From Quadrisphaera sp. INWT6 (GTDB lineage Bacteria > Actinomycetota > Actinomycetes > Actinomycetales > Quadrisphaeraceae): 64,000 bases of DNA. The stretch is from positions 248,001-312,000 of the forward strand of contig NZ_VUOH01000001.1 of assembly GCF_015390235.1 (NCBI RefSeq), in the 5' to 3' direction. Position numbers and translations under genes: made by a program. The notes under the pieces are model-generated. The model had not been told where the DNA came from. It ran no database searches and saw only the letters and a list, made by a program, of their open reading frames with translations. Below are positions 1-8,254 of this stretch, piece by piece; position 1 is the stretch's first letter, and each line of letters opens with the position of its first letter.

Positions 1-658
1 CGGGGAAGACGTCGTAGGAGTCCACGCCGACGACGTCGACGTAGGCGTCACCGGGGTAGGCGCGGCGGGCGTCGGCGAGCCCCTGGCCCTCGCCGCGGTT
101 GACGCTCCAGTCCCAGCGGACGGCGGGCGCCTGCGCCTCGACGGCGTCGTGCGCGCGCCGCCAGCAGGCCACGAAGGCGTCCGGGTCGGTGGCGGACCAC
201 TTCTGCCAGTCGCCGTTCATCTCCCACCCCAGGCGCACGACGAGGCGGTCGGCGAGGCCCGCGGCGGTGACGCTGCGACCGAGCTCGGCCCAGTGCTCGT
301 CGTCCTCGCCGGAGGCGCAGGTGGCCATCGTCGCGCTGGGGTCGTCGGGGAGCATGGCGACGCTCAGCACCACCAGGGGCGCGCTCGAGCGGCTCCACTT
401 GCCCAGCAGCCACTGCGGGGAGGTGGTGTCCTGCCAGGTGCCGCGGGCGGTGGCGTCGACGGCGACGTCGAGGGGCTGGCCGCGCCAGGTGCCGAAGGCC
501 TCGTAGTCGGCCGCGGAGTGGCCGGGCAGGAAGGCGCCGCTGACCCAGCCCGGTCCGCCCGGTCGTCCCGCCGCGGTGGCGGGGCTGGCGCCCACCGCCG
601 CCGCCGCGACGGCCAGGAGCGCCGCCACCGCCACCCGCACTGCTCGACCCGTCGTCAC
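1..658 (-). CDS. GH26-like secreted glycoside hydrolase (partial, 3' end outside window)
   Basis: About 219 codons are present; the C-terminal part lies beyond base 1. The GTG start at 658 has a GAGGAG Shine-Dalgarno about 10 nt upstream. The first 30 residues form a signal peptide (VTTGRAVRV, then an Ala/Val-rich core ending near ATAAG). The body matches the hydrolase domains at 13013-13900 and 16109-17269 in this window, including RLGWEMNGDW, whose Glu is the expected GH26 acid/base, WDWSVNRGEGQ and GVDSYD. The nucleophile motif (PEWG in the two paralogues) would be off the edge. It is probably an exported mannanase-type or exopolysaccharide-trimming enzyme; the substrate is inferred only from family and context. 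Confidence 0.8.
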   Translation of the reverse strand, partial: MTTGRAVRVAVAALLAVAAAAVGASPATAAGRPGGPGWVSGAFLPGHSAADYEAFGTWRGQPLDVAVDATARGTWQDTTSPQWLLGKWSRSSAPLVVLSVAMLPDDPSATMATCASGEDDEHWAELGRSVTAAGLADRLVVRLGWEMNGDWQKWSATDPDAFVACWRRAHDAVEAQAPAVRWDWSVNRGEGQGLADARRAYPGDAYVDVVGVDSYDVFP

Positions 659-993
659 GCTCTGCTGCTCCTCGTCGTCCGCCGCTTCCGGCTCGCTGCT
701 CGGCCACCGCTGCCCGGGCTGCTCCGAGCGGGTGACGCGTCGACCGTAGCGGCTGGTCGGGGGTCTCCGGGTCACCGGTGCCAGGGTCGGGGACGGAGCG
801 ACGGGCGATGATCACGCTGTCACTGCAGGTCACGCACCGTTACTGGGATGAGGAGGGGTTGGCGCGAAGGGATGAACCGGGCGGCTCGAGGACACCCCCT
901 GTTCACCCGTGGGACACGATGGGACAGCCGTGCAGCTGTCGCGCGGCCCATGGCCCGCGCCGAGACGGTGCGGCGGCACGAGGGGCACCGCCT
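659..993. other. Intergenic region between divergent genes
   Basis: About 335 bases separate the divergent GH26 gene (start 658) and the membrane-protein gene (start 994). Only the two Shine-Dalgarno sites (GAGGAG before 658, GAGGGG before 994) are clear. Open frames here are high-GC shadows without independent support. Promoters for both genes should lie here, but I see no convincing -35/-10 pair. Confidence 0.5.
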
Positions 994-1896
994 GTGAACA
1001 CCAGCCGCGCACGGCACACGGACGCGCCAGGACCGGACCCCTCGGCACCGTCCGCCGGCTGGTGGTCCCCGGTGCGCCTGGTGCGCCCCCTCGCCGTGGT
1101 GGCCCTGGTGCTGGTCGTCGTCGGCACCGTGGTGCGGAAGGCGGTCGACGCCGTCGCCGACCGCCCGGACCTCCCGCAGACCTGGCTGGCCGCCGGTGCG
1201 CGCCTGGTGGACCTCGACGCCGAGGCCAACGTCCCCACCTGGTTCTCGACGCTGCTGCTGGCGCTCCTGGCCGCCGCGTGCGCCGTCACCGGGCTGCTGC
1301 TGCGGGCGCGCGGCGAGCGGTCGTGGCCGCTCCTGCTCCCGGCGCTGGTCGCCGCCGCGATGTCGCTCGACGAGCTGGCGCAGCTCCACGAGGACCTGCA
1401 GCTGCTCAGCGAGCGCCTCGACCTGGGCTCCCCGAACGCGTTCGGCTGGGTGGTCCCCGGGGCGGCCGTGGCGGTCGGGGTGGGCGTCGTGCTGCTGTTC
1501 GCGGCCCGGGCGATGGCCCCCGCGCTGCGCTGGCGCCTGGTGGCGGCTGGCGTCGTCTACTTCGCCGGCGCGCTCGGGGTCGAGGTGCTCGCCGGCCCGC
1601 TCTACCGTCCGGGGCAGGGCGACCAGGTGCCCGTGCAGTCGACGCTCTACGTGCTCTCCAACGCCCTCGAGGAGGGGCTGGAGATGGCCGGTGCGCTGGT
1701 GGCGCTCGCGGCCGTGCTGGCCCTGCTGCGGGTGCGCTCGACGCCGCAGGGCGTCGTCGTGGACCTGGCCCGCCCGCCGCTGGCCGCCCGGGGGCCGCGC
1801 CGCTCAGGCGCGCGAGCGCAGGGAGACGAGCTGCGGGGCGCCCGCGGTGACCACGGCCGTGCGCCCCTCGAGGAGGCGCCCCAGCGGCAGCGCTGA
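994..1896 (+). CDS. Multi-pass membrane protein of unknown function
   Basis: The 300-residue protein has about six hydrophobic segments. The GTG at 994 is chosen because GAGGGG lies about 9 nt upstream; an in-frame start at 778 would add an unlikely hydrophilic leader. Acidic and His residues sit at the ends of membrane helices (SLDELAQLHEDL and NALEEGLEM), a pattern that can mean a membrane-embedded metal or proton site; this is inference. The last 90 bases overlap the 3' end of the convergent deacetylase gene, and the C-terminal tail (after LAARGPRR) is low complexity. I do not recognise the family. Its position at the edge of the polysaccharide locus is the only functional hint. Confidence 0.72.
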   Translation: MNTSRARHTDAPGPDPSAPSAGWWSPVRLVRPLAVVALVLVVVGTVVRKAVDAVADRPDLPQTWLAAGARLVDLDAEANVPTWFSTLLLALLAAACAVTGLLLRARGERSWPLLLPALVAAAMSLDELAQLHEDLQLLSERLDLGSPNAFGWVVPGAAVAVGVGVVLLFAARAMAPALRWRLVAAGVVYFAGALGVEVLAGPLYRPGQGDQVPVQSTLYVLSNALEEGLEMAGALVALAAVLALLRVRSTPQGVVVDLARPPLAARGPRRSGARAQGDELRGARGDHGRAPLEEAPQRQR

Positions 1897-2613
1897 CGCG
1901 CCGCGCTCGCGCAGCCCCGCCAGGACCTGCCGGGCCACGGCCCCGCGGTCCAGGTCGGGGCCCGGGTTCGACGGGTCGGTGAGCGCCTCGCCGAAGGCGT
2001 CGTGCAGCAGCACGACGGCGCCGGGGTGGGTCGCGTCGAGGGCGCGCTGCGCCGCGGCGCCGGCGTCGTCGTCCAGCCAGTCCTGGCCCCAGGCCGACCA
2101 CAGGACCGGCACCAGCCCCAGGGCCCGCACGCCGACGACGAACGGCACGGTGTGCGCCCCGAACGCCGGGCGGAAGTAGCGCGCCGGCCTGCCCGTGACC
2201 TGCGCGAGCCGGTCGCGGGCCTCGCGCACGCGGGCCACCGCCCGGCGGTCGGACAGCTCGGTGAGGCGGGCGTGGTCGACGCCGTGGAGCTCGACCTCGT
2301 GGCCCTCCGCCAGGATGCGGGCGACCAGGTGGGGGTGCTGCTCGGCGGCCAGCGCCAGCACGAAGAACGTGGCGGTGGTGCCGTCCTGCGCGAGCGCGTC
2401 GAGGACGGCGGGGGTGTGCTCGGGGTGCGGGCCGTCGTCCCAGGTCAGGGCGACGACCTCGCCCTCGCCCGGGCGGGGGTCGACGCAGTGCACCGACGAC
2501 GCGCGCAGCAGGGCCGCCCCGCCCAGCGCGCCACCGCGCGAGGGGGCGGGCAGGCACGCGCCGGCGGCCTCGAAGCCCCCGAGGTGGCGCCGGCGCACCA
2601 GGCGGGCGCTCAC
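1804..2613 (-). CDS. Polysaccharide deacetylase (NodB/CE4 family)
   Basis: The 269-residue protein carries a NodB-type fold from about residue 52. Visible motifs are TWDDGPH (57-63; catalytic base and metal Asp), HGVDH (the HxxxH metal site), RPAFGAH (motif 3) and LLHDAF (motif 5). These support a metal-dependent N- or O-deacetylase acting on a sugar polymer or lipid-linked precursor. The GTG start at 2613 overlaps the stop of the upstream glycosyltransferase (GTGA), so the two are translationally coupled. There is no signal peptide, so a cytoplasmic precursor or a membrane-associated role is possible. In this locus it probably modifies the exopolysaccharide repeat. Confidence 0.85.
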   Translation of the reverse strand: MSARLVRRRHLGGFEAAGACLPAPSRGGALGGAALLRASSVHCVDPRPGEGEVVALTWDDGPHPEHTPAVLDALAQDGTTATFFVLALAAEQHPHLVARILAEGHEVELHGVDHARLTELSDRRAVARVREARDRLAQVTGRPARYFRPAFGAHTVPFVVGVRALGLVPVLWSAWGQDWLDDDAGAAAQRALDATHPGAVVLLHDAFGEALTDPSNPGPDLDRGAVARQVLAGLRERGASALPLGRLLEGRTAVVTAGAPQLVSLRSRA

Positions 2614-3671
2614 GCGACCTCCCCGCGCTCCGGGGCCCGGTGACCCGCGTCCTGCGACGCCCGGGAGGCCGCCTCCGAGGACGCCTCCTGGACCGGTCGC
2701 TGCCCGGGCTCGGCGGCCCCGTCCAGCCCGCCGCTGCAGTCCTCGGCGCGGAACGCCGCGGGCCGGCGCCCGGTGAGCGGCATCACGACCTGGTGCACCC
2801 GGTGTCCCACGCGCCACCCGAGCTGCCACAGCACGTGGCCGACGGCCCCGCCGTCCCAGGGGCGCGGGGGGAAGAACCACGGGTGCCCGCCGCCGGCGGC
2901 CGCCGGCGCCGTCTGCTGGGGGCGCCCGGCGGGCCGGTGGGCGCCGCTGTGGTCGTCCACGCCGGCGTAGCGGGCTCGCAGCCACGCCGCCGCGACGCCC
3001 CAGCGGTACCCCTGGGCGGCCATGCCCCGCAGGCTGCCGCGCAGCTGCATCTGCACCACGGCGTCGGGCCACCAGGCCAGCGGCTCACCGGTGCACATCT
3101 GGATGCGCCAGCACAGGTCGGTGTCCTCGAGGTGCAGGCACTCGGGGTCGAAGCCGCCCACGGCGAGGAACAGGTCGCGGCGGACGGCGAGGTTCCCGGC
3201 TCCGGCGTGGGGCAGGTGGGGCGGAGCGGTGGAGCGCTGGAGCCCGTCGACCTGGTCGACCTGGCGGGCCCGCTGGAGCCACTCCTCGTTGAGGGCGCGG
3301 CTGGAGAAGGTGCCGGCGATGAAGCCGTGGTCGACCAGGCCCGCCCGGACGGCGCGGAGCCAGTCGGGGGCGACCAGGTCGTCGGCGTCGCAGAAGGCGA
3401 CCAGGTCACCGCGGGCGGCCCGCACGCCGGTGTTGCGGGCGTGCCCCGCGCCCCGCCGGTCGGAGGCGTCGACGAGCCGGACGGACAGGTGCGGGTGGTC
3501 GGCGGCGAAGCGCCCGACCAGCTCGCGGGTGCCGTCGGAGGAGCCGTTGTCGGCGACCACCAGCTCCCACGGCCCGGGCTCGTGCTGCCCCGCCAGCGCG
3601 GTGAGCTGGCGGGGCAGCACGTCCTCCGCGTCGAGCGCGGCGATCACGACGGAGATCAGCGGCTCGGTCAC
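2610..3671 (-). CDS. Family 2 glycosyltransferase
   Basis: The 353-residue GT-A protein begins MTEPLISVVIAALDAEDVLP, the usual GT2 first strand. The nucleotide-binding VVADNGSSDGT is followed by the DxD-type FCDADD and the later acidic LHLEDTDLCWRI. A hydrophilic C-terminal extension rich in Gly, Pro and Ala (from about residue 240) is not typical and may be disordered. It probably adds one sugar to the lipid-linked repeat unit on the cytoplasmic face; donor and linkage cannot be read from sequence. It is followed at once by the overlapping deacetylase gene, and preceded by a 65-base gap after the oxidoreductase gene. Confidence 0.88.
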   Translation of the reverse strand: MTEPLISVVIAALDAEDVLPRQLTALAGQHEPGPWELVVADNGSSDGTRELVGRFAADHPHLSVRLVDASDRRGAGHARNTGVRAARGDLVAFCDADDLVAPDWLRAVRAGLVDHGFIAGTFSSRALNEEWLQRARQVDQVDGLQRSTAPPHLPHAGAGNLAVRRDLFLAVGGFDPECLHLEDTDLCWRIQMCTGEPLAWWPDAVVQMQLRGSLRGMAAQGYRWGVAAAWLRARYAGVDDHSGAHRPAGRPQQTAPAAAGGGHPWFFPPRPWDGGAVGHVLWQLGWRVGHRVHQVVMPLTGRRPAAFRAEDCSGGLDGAAEPGQRPVQEASSEAASRASQDAGHRAPERGEVA

Positions 3672-3736
3672 GGGAGTCCCTCGGGGCGTGGGCGGGCGGT
3701 GCGGGCGGTGGTGCGCCGTGCGGTGGGGCCGACGGG

Positions 3737-5020
3737 TCAGCCGAGCCGGGCGTCCTGGGCGGCGCGCAGCTCGTCGACCAGCCGGCCGGAGGGGATGTCG
3801 ACCATGTCATAGGTGACCACACCGTCCTTGGGCACGTCGACCTTCAGGACGCACCCGGGGGCCAGGCCCAGGGGCAGCAGGCGCTGCTCCCGGGCGGTGC
3901 CGGCGTCCTCGGCCTGGCCGTACACGTGGTACCCGCCGAGGCCGTCGATCGTGGTGCCCGCCGCCAGGTCGGTCTTGGCGGTGGTGAGCACCTCCACCTT
4001 GAGGTCGCCGGCGGACACCAGGGCGGCGTCGCCGAAGTCGACGGCGCGGACCACGGTGTTCGGGACCTCGAAGTGGCACAGGTGGTACGGCGTGTAGAAC
4101 GAGTACAGGGGGCCCTCGCCCAGCTTGTACAGGTTCAGGTAGTGCTGCTGCTTGGGGTCGTCGTGCGTGGCGAGCACGTAGACGCCCGGTCCGGGCTTGG
4201 AGCCGACGACGTAGTCGACGACACCGCCCTTCTCCTTCAGCTCCTCCACGTCGTAGCGGCTCGTGAGCTCGTCGACGTGGCCGGTGTGGTCCCAGCCGTT
4301 CATCCCGCGCTTCGGCACGGTCATGCCCCACGCGTTCGCCACGATCGCCTGCTCGAAGGAGATCTTCGTGCCGTCGGCGAAGCTCGTGACCATCCAGGGG
4401 TCCTGGCCCCACTTCTCGGCGAAGGCCTGCTGCGTGGTCGGGGTGCGGTAGGGGTCCTGGAGGCCCTTGATGTTGCCGGCCACCAGGGGGGTCAGGCCCA
4501 GCCCGCGCACGAAGCGCAGGAGGTTGACCTCGACGCCGGGCTGGTCGCCGTCGGCACCGGTGAACATCACGCCGGCCGCGGCGAAGCGCCGGGCGATCTC
4601 GGGCCCGACGGTGGCGTCGAGCTCGGCGTTCATGGTCACCACGGGGGTGCCGGCCTCCAGGGCCGCCATGGTGACCCGGGCGCCGTGCTCGACGGCGCCG
4701 GTCACGTCGACGACGCAGTCCACGCCGTCGGCCGCGACCAGCTCGAGCGCGTCGGCGATGACCGCCGGGGCGCCCTCGCGGATGCTGCGCTCGAGCCCGG
4801 CGCGGGAGTCGACGACCCTCGCCGCGACCCCGGCCTCCTCGTAGGCGCGCACGCCCTTGGCCTCGGTGCGGTTGGCGACCGCCACCAGCTCCATGCCGGG
4901 GGTGCTGTTGATGATCTGGTTGGCCAGGCCGCGCCCCTGGAAGCCGGCGCCGACCATGCCGACGCGGATGGGCCGGCCCTCGCGCTGGCGCTTCGCCAGG
5001 GCGCTGTCGAGGATGATCAT
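3737..5020 (-). CDS. NAD(P)-dependent oxidoreductase with C-terminal SAF domain
   Basis: The 427-residue protein has an N-terminal Rossmann fold (VGMVGAGFQGRGLANQ, residues about 19-34) of the homoserine-dehydrogenase/Gfo-Idh type and a C-terminal SAF-like beta-clip domain (about residues 325-400). The ATG at 5020 overlaps the stop of rfbC as ATGA, which fixes the start and couples the genes. Relatives of this architecture occur next to rfbC and epimerase genes in bacterial polysaccharide clusters, where they are thought to act on a nucleotide sugar. The substrate is unknown. The partner order epimerase-rfbC-oxidoreductase suggests one unusual deoxy- or branched-sugar pathway. Confidence 0.8.
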   Translation of the reverse strand: MIILDSALAKRQREGRPIRVGMVGAGFQGRGLANQIINSTPGMELVAVANRTEAKGVRAYEEAGVAARVVDSRAGLERSIREGAPAVIADALELVAADGVDCVVDVTGAVEHGARVTMAALEAGTPVVTMNAELDATVGPEIARRFAAAGVMFTGADGDQPGVEVNLLRFVRGLGLTPLVAGNIKGLQDPYRTPTTQQAFAEKWGQDPWMVTSFADGTKISFEQAIVANAWGMTVPKRGMNGWDHTGHVDELTSRYDVEELKEKGGVVDYVVGSKPGPGVYVLATHDDPKQQHYLNLYKLGEGPLYSFYTPYHLCHFEVPNTVVRAVDFGDAALVSAGDLKVEVLTTAKTDLAAGTTIDGLGGYHVYGQAEDAGTAREQRLLPLGLAPGCVLKVDVPKDGVVTYDMVDIPSGRLVDELRAAQDARLG

Positions 5021-5568
5021 GCCGGTGCCTTCCCGCCGTTGTCGGCCAGGAGCGGCCAGGAGGCGTCCTTGTCGGAGATGACGCTCACCGGCACGGGCCA
5101 CGACAGGCCCAGGTCGGGGTCGTCGTGGCGCAGGCCGCGCTCCACGCCGGGGGTGTACGGCGCGGAGACGTTGTAGGTGGCCTCGGTGTCGTCGACCAGG
5201 GTGATGAACCCGTGGGCGAACATCGGGGGCACGTACAGCGCCACGTGGTTGTCGGCGGTCAGCTCCACCGAGACGTGCTGCAGGTACGTGGGGGAGTCGG
5301 GCCGCACGTCGACGATCTGGTCGAGCAGCGCCCCGCGCGTGCAGCGCACCAGCTTGGCCTCGGGGGCCACGGGCAGCTGGTAGTGCATGCCGCGCAGGGT
5401 GCCCGCCTTCTTGTTGAAGGAGATGTTCGCCTGGACCAGCTCGGTGTCGAGCCCGGCCTCGGCGAACGCCTGCTTGTCGAACGAGCGGGCGAAGAAGCCG
5501 CGGTCGTCGGTGTGCGGCTCGATGTGGACCAGGGCCACCCCGGCGATGGGGGTGGTCTCGATCCTCAC
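5017..5568 (-). CDS. rfbC: dTDP-4-dehydrorhamnose 3,5-epimerase family protein
   Basis: The 183-residue cupin-fold protein contains the RmlC/RfbC signatures DDRGFFARSFDKQAF, QANISFNKKAGTLRG, MHYQLP (with the catalytic His) and DQIVDVRPDSPTY. The length is typical (about 180). The GTG start at 5568 overlaps the stop of the epimerase gene (GTGA), and its own stop overlaps the next ATG, so three sugar genes are translationally coupled. RmlC enzymes epimerise C3 and C5 of a 4-keto-6-deoxy nucleotide sugar. No rmlA, rmlB or rmlD is next to it, so it may supply a 4-keto sugar to the neighbouring oxidoreductase rather than make dTDP-rhamnose. Confidence 0.9.
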   Translation of the reverse strand: MRIETTPIAGVALVHIEPHTDDRGFFARSFDKQAFAEAGLDTELVQANISFNKKAGTLRGMHYQLPVAPEAKLVRCTRGALLDQIVDVRPDSPTYLQHVSVELTADNHVALYVPPMFAHGFITLVDDTEATYNVSAPYTPGVERGLRHDDPDLGLSWPVPVSVISDKDASWPLLADNGGKAPA

Positions 5569-6590
5569 TTGCTCGTCCAGAACAGCTCGGCGTCGATCTG
5601 GCCGGTGCCCAGCAGGTGCTCGAGCTGCTTCAGGCGGGTGTGCCCGCGGCCGGTGAAGGTCGCCTCGTCGAGCTGGATCGCCTCGAAGACGTCGTGCAGC
5701 TGCTGGGCGCCGCGGGCGGCGTCCCACTGGCACTCGAAGTCCGGCAGGACCCGCTTGATCTTGTCGAAGCTCACCTTGTAGGAGCGGTTGTCGGCGCTGG
5801 CGGGGCCGAAGGTCAGCTCGCAGCCGGGGAAGGCCGCGGCGACCTTCTCGGCGATGTCGCGGACCTGGTAGTTCTGCTCCTCGGAGCCGACGTTGAGCAC
5901 CTCGCCGCGGACGGCCTCCACCGGCGCGGTGAGCACCCGGCGGATCGCCTGGGCGATGTCCAGGCCGTGCACCAGGGGGCGCCACGGGGTGCCGTCGCTG
6001 TTCATGGCGATCTTGCCGGTGGTCCAGGCCAGGCCGGCGAGGTTGTTCAGCACGATGTCGAAGCGCATGCGCGGGCTCGCCCCGAAGGCGGTGGCGTTGC
6101 GCAGGAAGGTCGGCGCGAAGGTGTCGTCCGCCAGGGGGGCGACGTCGCGCTCGACGCGGGCCTTGCAGATCGCGTACGCGGTCTGGGGGTTGACCGGGCT
6201 CGTCTCGTCGACCGTGCCGTCGGCCACGCCGTACACCGAGCAGCTGGACATGTAGACGAAGCGGCCGACGCCGGCCTCCTTGGCCACCTGGGCCAGGCGC
6301 ACGGAGCCCTTGTGGTTCACCTCGTAGGTGACCTCGCCCAGCAGGTCTCCCAGCGGGTCGTTGCTCAGCTCGGCCATGTGCACCACGGCGTCGTAGCCGC
6401 GCAGGTCCTCGACCTGGACCTCGCGGATGTCCTTGGCGAGCGTGTGCACCGTGCTGGTCACGCCGTTGTAGAGCCAGCCGTGCTTGTAGTAGCCGGTGTC
6501 CAGACCGGTCACGTCGTGGCCGTCCTCGACCAGCAGCGGGGCCAGCAGGCACCCCAGGTACCCCTCGGTGCCCGTCACCAGGACCTTCAT
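5565..6590 (-). CDS. NAD-dependent nucleotide-sugar epimerase/dehydratase (extended SDR)
   Basis: The 341-residue extended short-chain dehydrogenase has the NAD-binding TGTEGYLG at residues 7-14, the Ser of YMSSCSVYG, and the catalytic pair in YAICK (YxxxK). The ATG at 6590 has GGAGGAG 6 nt upstream, which decides the start; longer in-frame starts are spurious. It is probably a UDP/GDP-sugar 4-epimerase or dehydratase feeding the exopolysaccharide. It is the first gene of a leftward run (epimerase, rfbC, oxidoreductase, GT2, deacetylase) whose genes mostly overlap by 4 nt. Confidence 0.9.
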   Translation of the reverse strand: MKVLVTGTEGYLGCLLAPLLVEDGHDVTGLDTGYYKHGWLYNGVTSTVHTLAKDIREVQVEDLRGYDAVVHMAELSNDPLGDLLGEVTYEVNHKGSVRLAQVAKEAGVGRFVYMSSCSVYGVADGTVDETSPVNPQTAYAICKARVERDVAPLADDTFAPTFLRNATAFGASPRMRFDIVLNNLAGLAWTTGKIAMNSDGTPWRPLVHGLDIAQAIRRVLTAPVEAVRGEVLNVGSEEQNYQVRDIAEKVAAAFPGCELTFGPASADNRSYKVSFDKIKRVLPDFECQWDAARGAQQLHDVFEAIQLDEATFTGRGHTRLKQLEHLLGTGQIDAELFWTSK

Positions 6591-6883
6591 GCGTTCTCCT
6601 CCGTCGCTGCGGTGGGGAGGCGCGGCGCCGTCCTGACGACGGCGCGGGGTCTCCCCGGATGACCCGCTCACGGACGATACCCATGCGGTGCGACGGGGCC
6701 CTGCGCTCGCACGCCGGTGCACCCGCACGAGGAGGGGCCTCACCCGAGCGGCCCACCCGTCGCAGCAGTGCCCGTGAGCACCAGGTGCACCACCGCTCAT
6801 ACTTCCCGTGCGAGCCGAGGCCACCCGGTCCCTGCGAGCGCAGCCCGACCGCCGACCGCGACCCGCCGACAGGGAGCACCCGC

Positions 6884-8254
6884 GTGCACGACGCAGCCTC
6901 CGCCCCCGACGCCCCCGCGCCGACGGCCCGACCGCCGCTGGAGGTGGTCGTGGTCTGCACCCGCGACGTCGGCGGGCGCGCCACCGGACGCGTCGTCGTG
7001 CTGCGCAGCCACCTCGCGGCCCTCGAGCGCCTGGGCCACCGGGTGCGCGTCGTCGTCATCGCCCCGCAGGCCCCGGCCGACGGGCCCTGGACCCGGCGCT
7101 TCCCGACCACGCACGTGCCCAGCCCCGGCCTGCTGTCGACGGGCGCCTCGGCGGTGCGCGCCGTCCTCGAGCCGGCGCTGCGCCGCGTGCGCAGGCGCCC
7201 CGGCCCGGCCCGGCCCTCCACGCTCAACGAGTGCCTCTTCGTCGACGGCCGCGTCCGCCGGCTGGTGGCGCGGGCGGGGGCGGGGGCCGACGTCGTCGTG
7301 CTCGACGGCCTGCGCACCGCGACCGCCGCCGACCGCCTCGAGGGCGCCCGGGTGGTGGTCGACCTCGACGACCTCCTCTCCGACCGCTACCGCCGCATGC
7401 TCGACCGGGTGCGGTCCTCCTCGCGCGGGAGCGGGGCCGGCAGCGGGGCCGGTGCCCCCGTCGACGTCCTGGGCTTCGCCGCCGAGCGGGTCCCGCCCGC
7501 GCTGCGGGGACCCGCCGCCGCCCTGGCGGCGTCGCTGCTGGGCTTCGAGGCGCGCCGGGCCGCCGCGCGCGAGGGCGAGCTGGCCCGCTCCGCGGCCGCC
7601 GTCAGCCTGGTCTCCACCGAGGAGGCGGGCCGGCTCCAGCAGCGCACCGGGCGACCGGTGGCCTGGCTGCCCCCCGCCGTCGACGTGCCGGACGAGCCGG
7701 TGCCCGCCGGCGAGGGCCTGCTGTTCCTGGGCGGCCTCGACTACCGCCCCAACGCCGACGCGGTGCGGGTCTACCGCGACGAGGTGCTGCCCGCCCTGCG
7801 CAGCGCCCTGGGGGAGCGGACCCCGGAGCTGCACCTGGTGGGCCACTGCCCGCCGGAGCTGCGGGCGGAGCTCGAGGTGCCGGGGGTCGTGGTCGAGGGC
7901 TTCGTCCCCGACCTGCGCGCGGCCCTGTCGCGCCGCGCGCTGGTGGCCCCGCTCCAGGACCCGGGAGGGGTCAAGCTGAAGGTCCTCGACGCCCTCGCCG
8001 CGGGGCTGCCGGTGGTCGGCACCCCGCAGGCCTTCGACGGCACCGGGCTGCCGGCCGACCTGCGCTTCGGCGCCCCCGACGGCGCGGGCCTGGCCCGGAG
8101 GGCGGCCGAGGTGGTCGCCGACGACGCCCTGCGCGACCGCCTGGCCGCGGGCGGGCGCGCCCACGTGGCGCGGACCTTCAGCCCCGCGGCGGGCGCGGAG
8201 CGCTGGGGCCGCCTGCTCGACGGCGTCACCGCCGGGGCGGGGGCGGCGCGGTGA
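6884..8254 (+). CDS. GT-B glycosyltransferase (family 4-like)
   Basis: The 456-residue protein has two Rossmann-like halves: an N-terminal acceptor domain beginning LEVVVVCTRDVGGRATG and a C-terminal donor domain with LLFLGGLDYRPNADAVR, VVVEGFVPDLRAAL and GGVKLKVLDALAAGLPVVGT. The last corresponds to the nucleotide-sugar-binding region of GT4-type enzymes. The GTG at 6884 has AGGGAG 8 nt upstream; upstream in-frame codons encode an implausible Arg/Pro-rich stretch. It overlaps the flippase gene by GTGA. It is divergent from the epimerase operon across a 293-base gap, which probably holds both promoters. Donor and acceptor are unknown. Confidence 0.85.
   Translation: MHDAASAPDAPAPTARPPLEVVVVCTRDVGGRATGRVVVLRSHLAALERLGHRVRVVVIAPQAPADGPWTRRFPTTHVPSPGLLSTGASAVRAVLEPALRRVRRRPGPARPSTLNECLFVDGRVRRLVARAGAGADVVVLDGLRTATAADRLEGARVVVDLDDLLSDRYRRMLDRVRSSSRGSGAGSGAGAPVDVLGFAAERVPPALRGPAAALAASLLGFEARRAAAREGELARSAAAVSLVSTEEAGRLQQRTGRPVAWLPPAVDVPDEPVPAGEGLLFLGGLDYRPNADAVRVYRDEVLPALRSALGERTPELHLVGHCPPELRAELEVPGVVVEGFVPDLRAALSRRALVAPLQDPGGVKLKVLDALAAGLPVVGTPQAFDGTGLPADLRFGAPDGAGLARRAAEVVADDALRDRLAAGGRAHVARTFSPAAGAERWGRLLDGVTAGAGAAR

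Noticed and set aside
5017..7317. Very long minus-strand frame through rfbC and the epimerase gene
   Set aside because: Only its last part (from 5568) is rfbC; the rest is antisense or off-frame to the SDR epimerase and the divergent promoter region.
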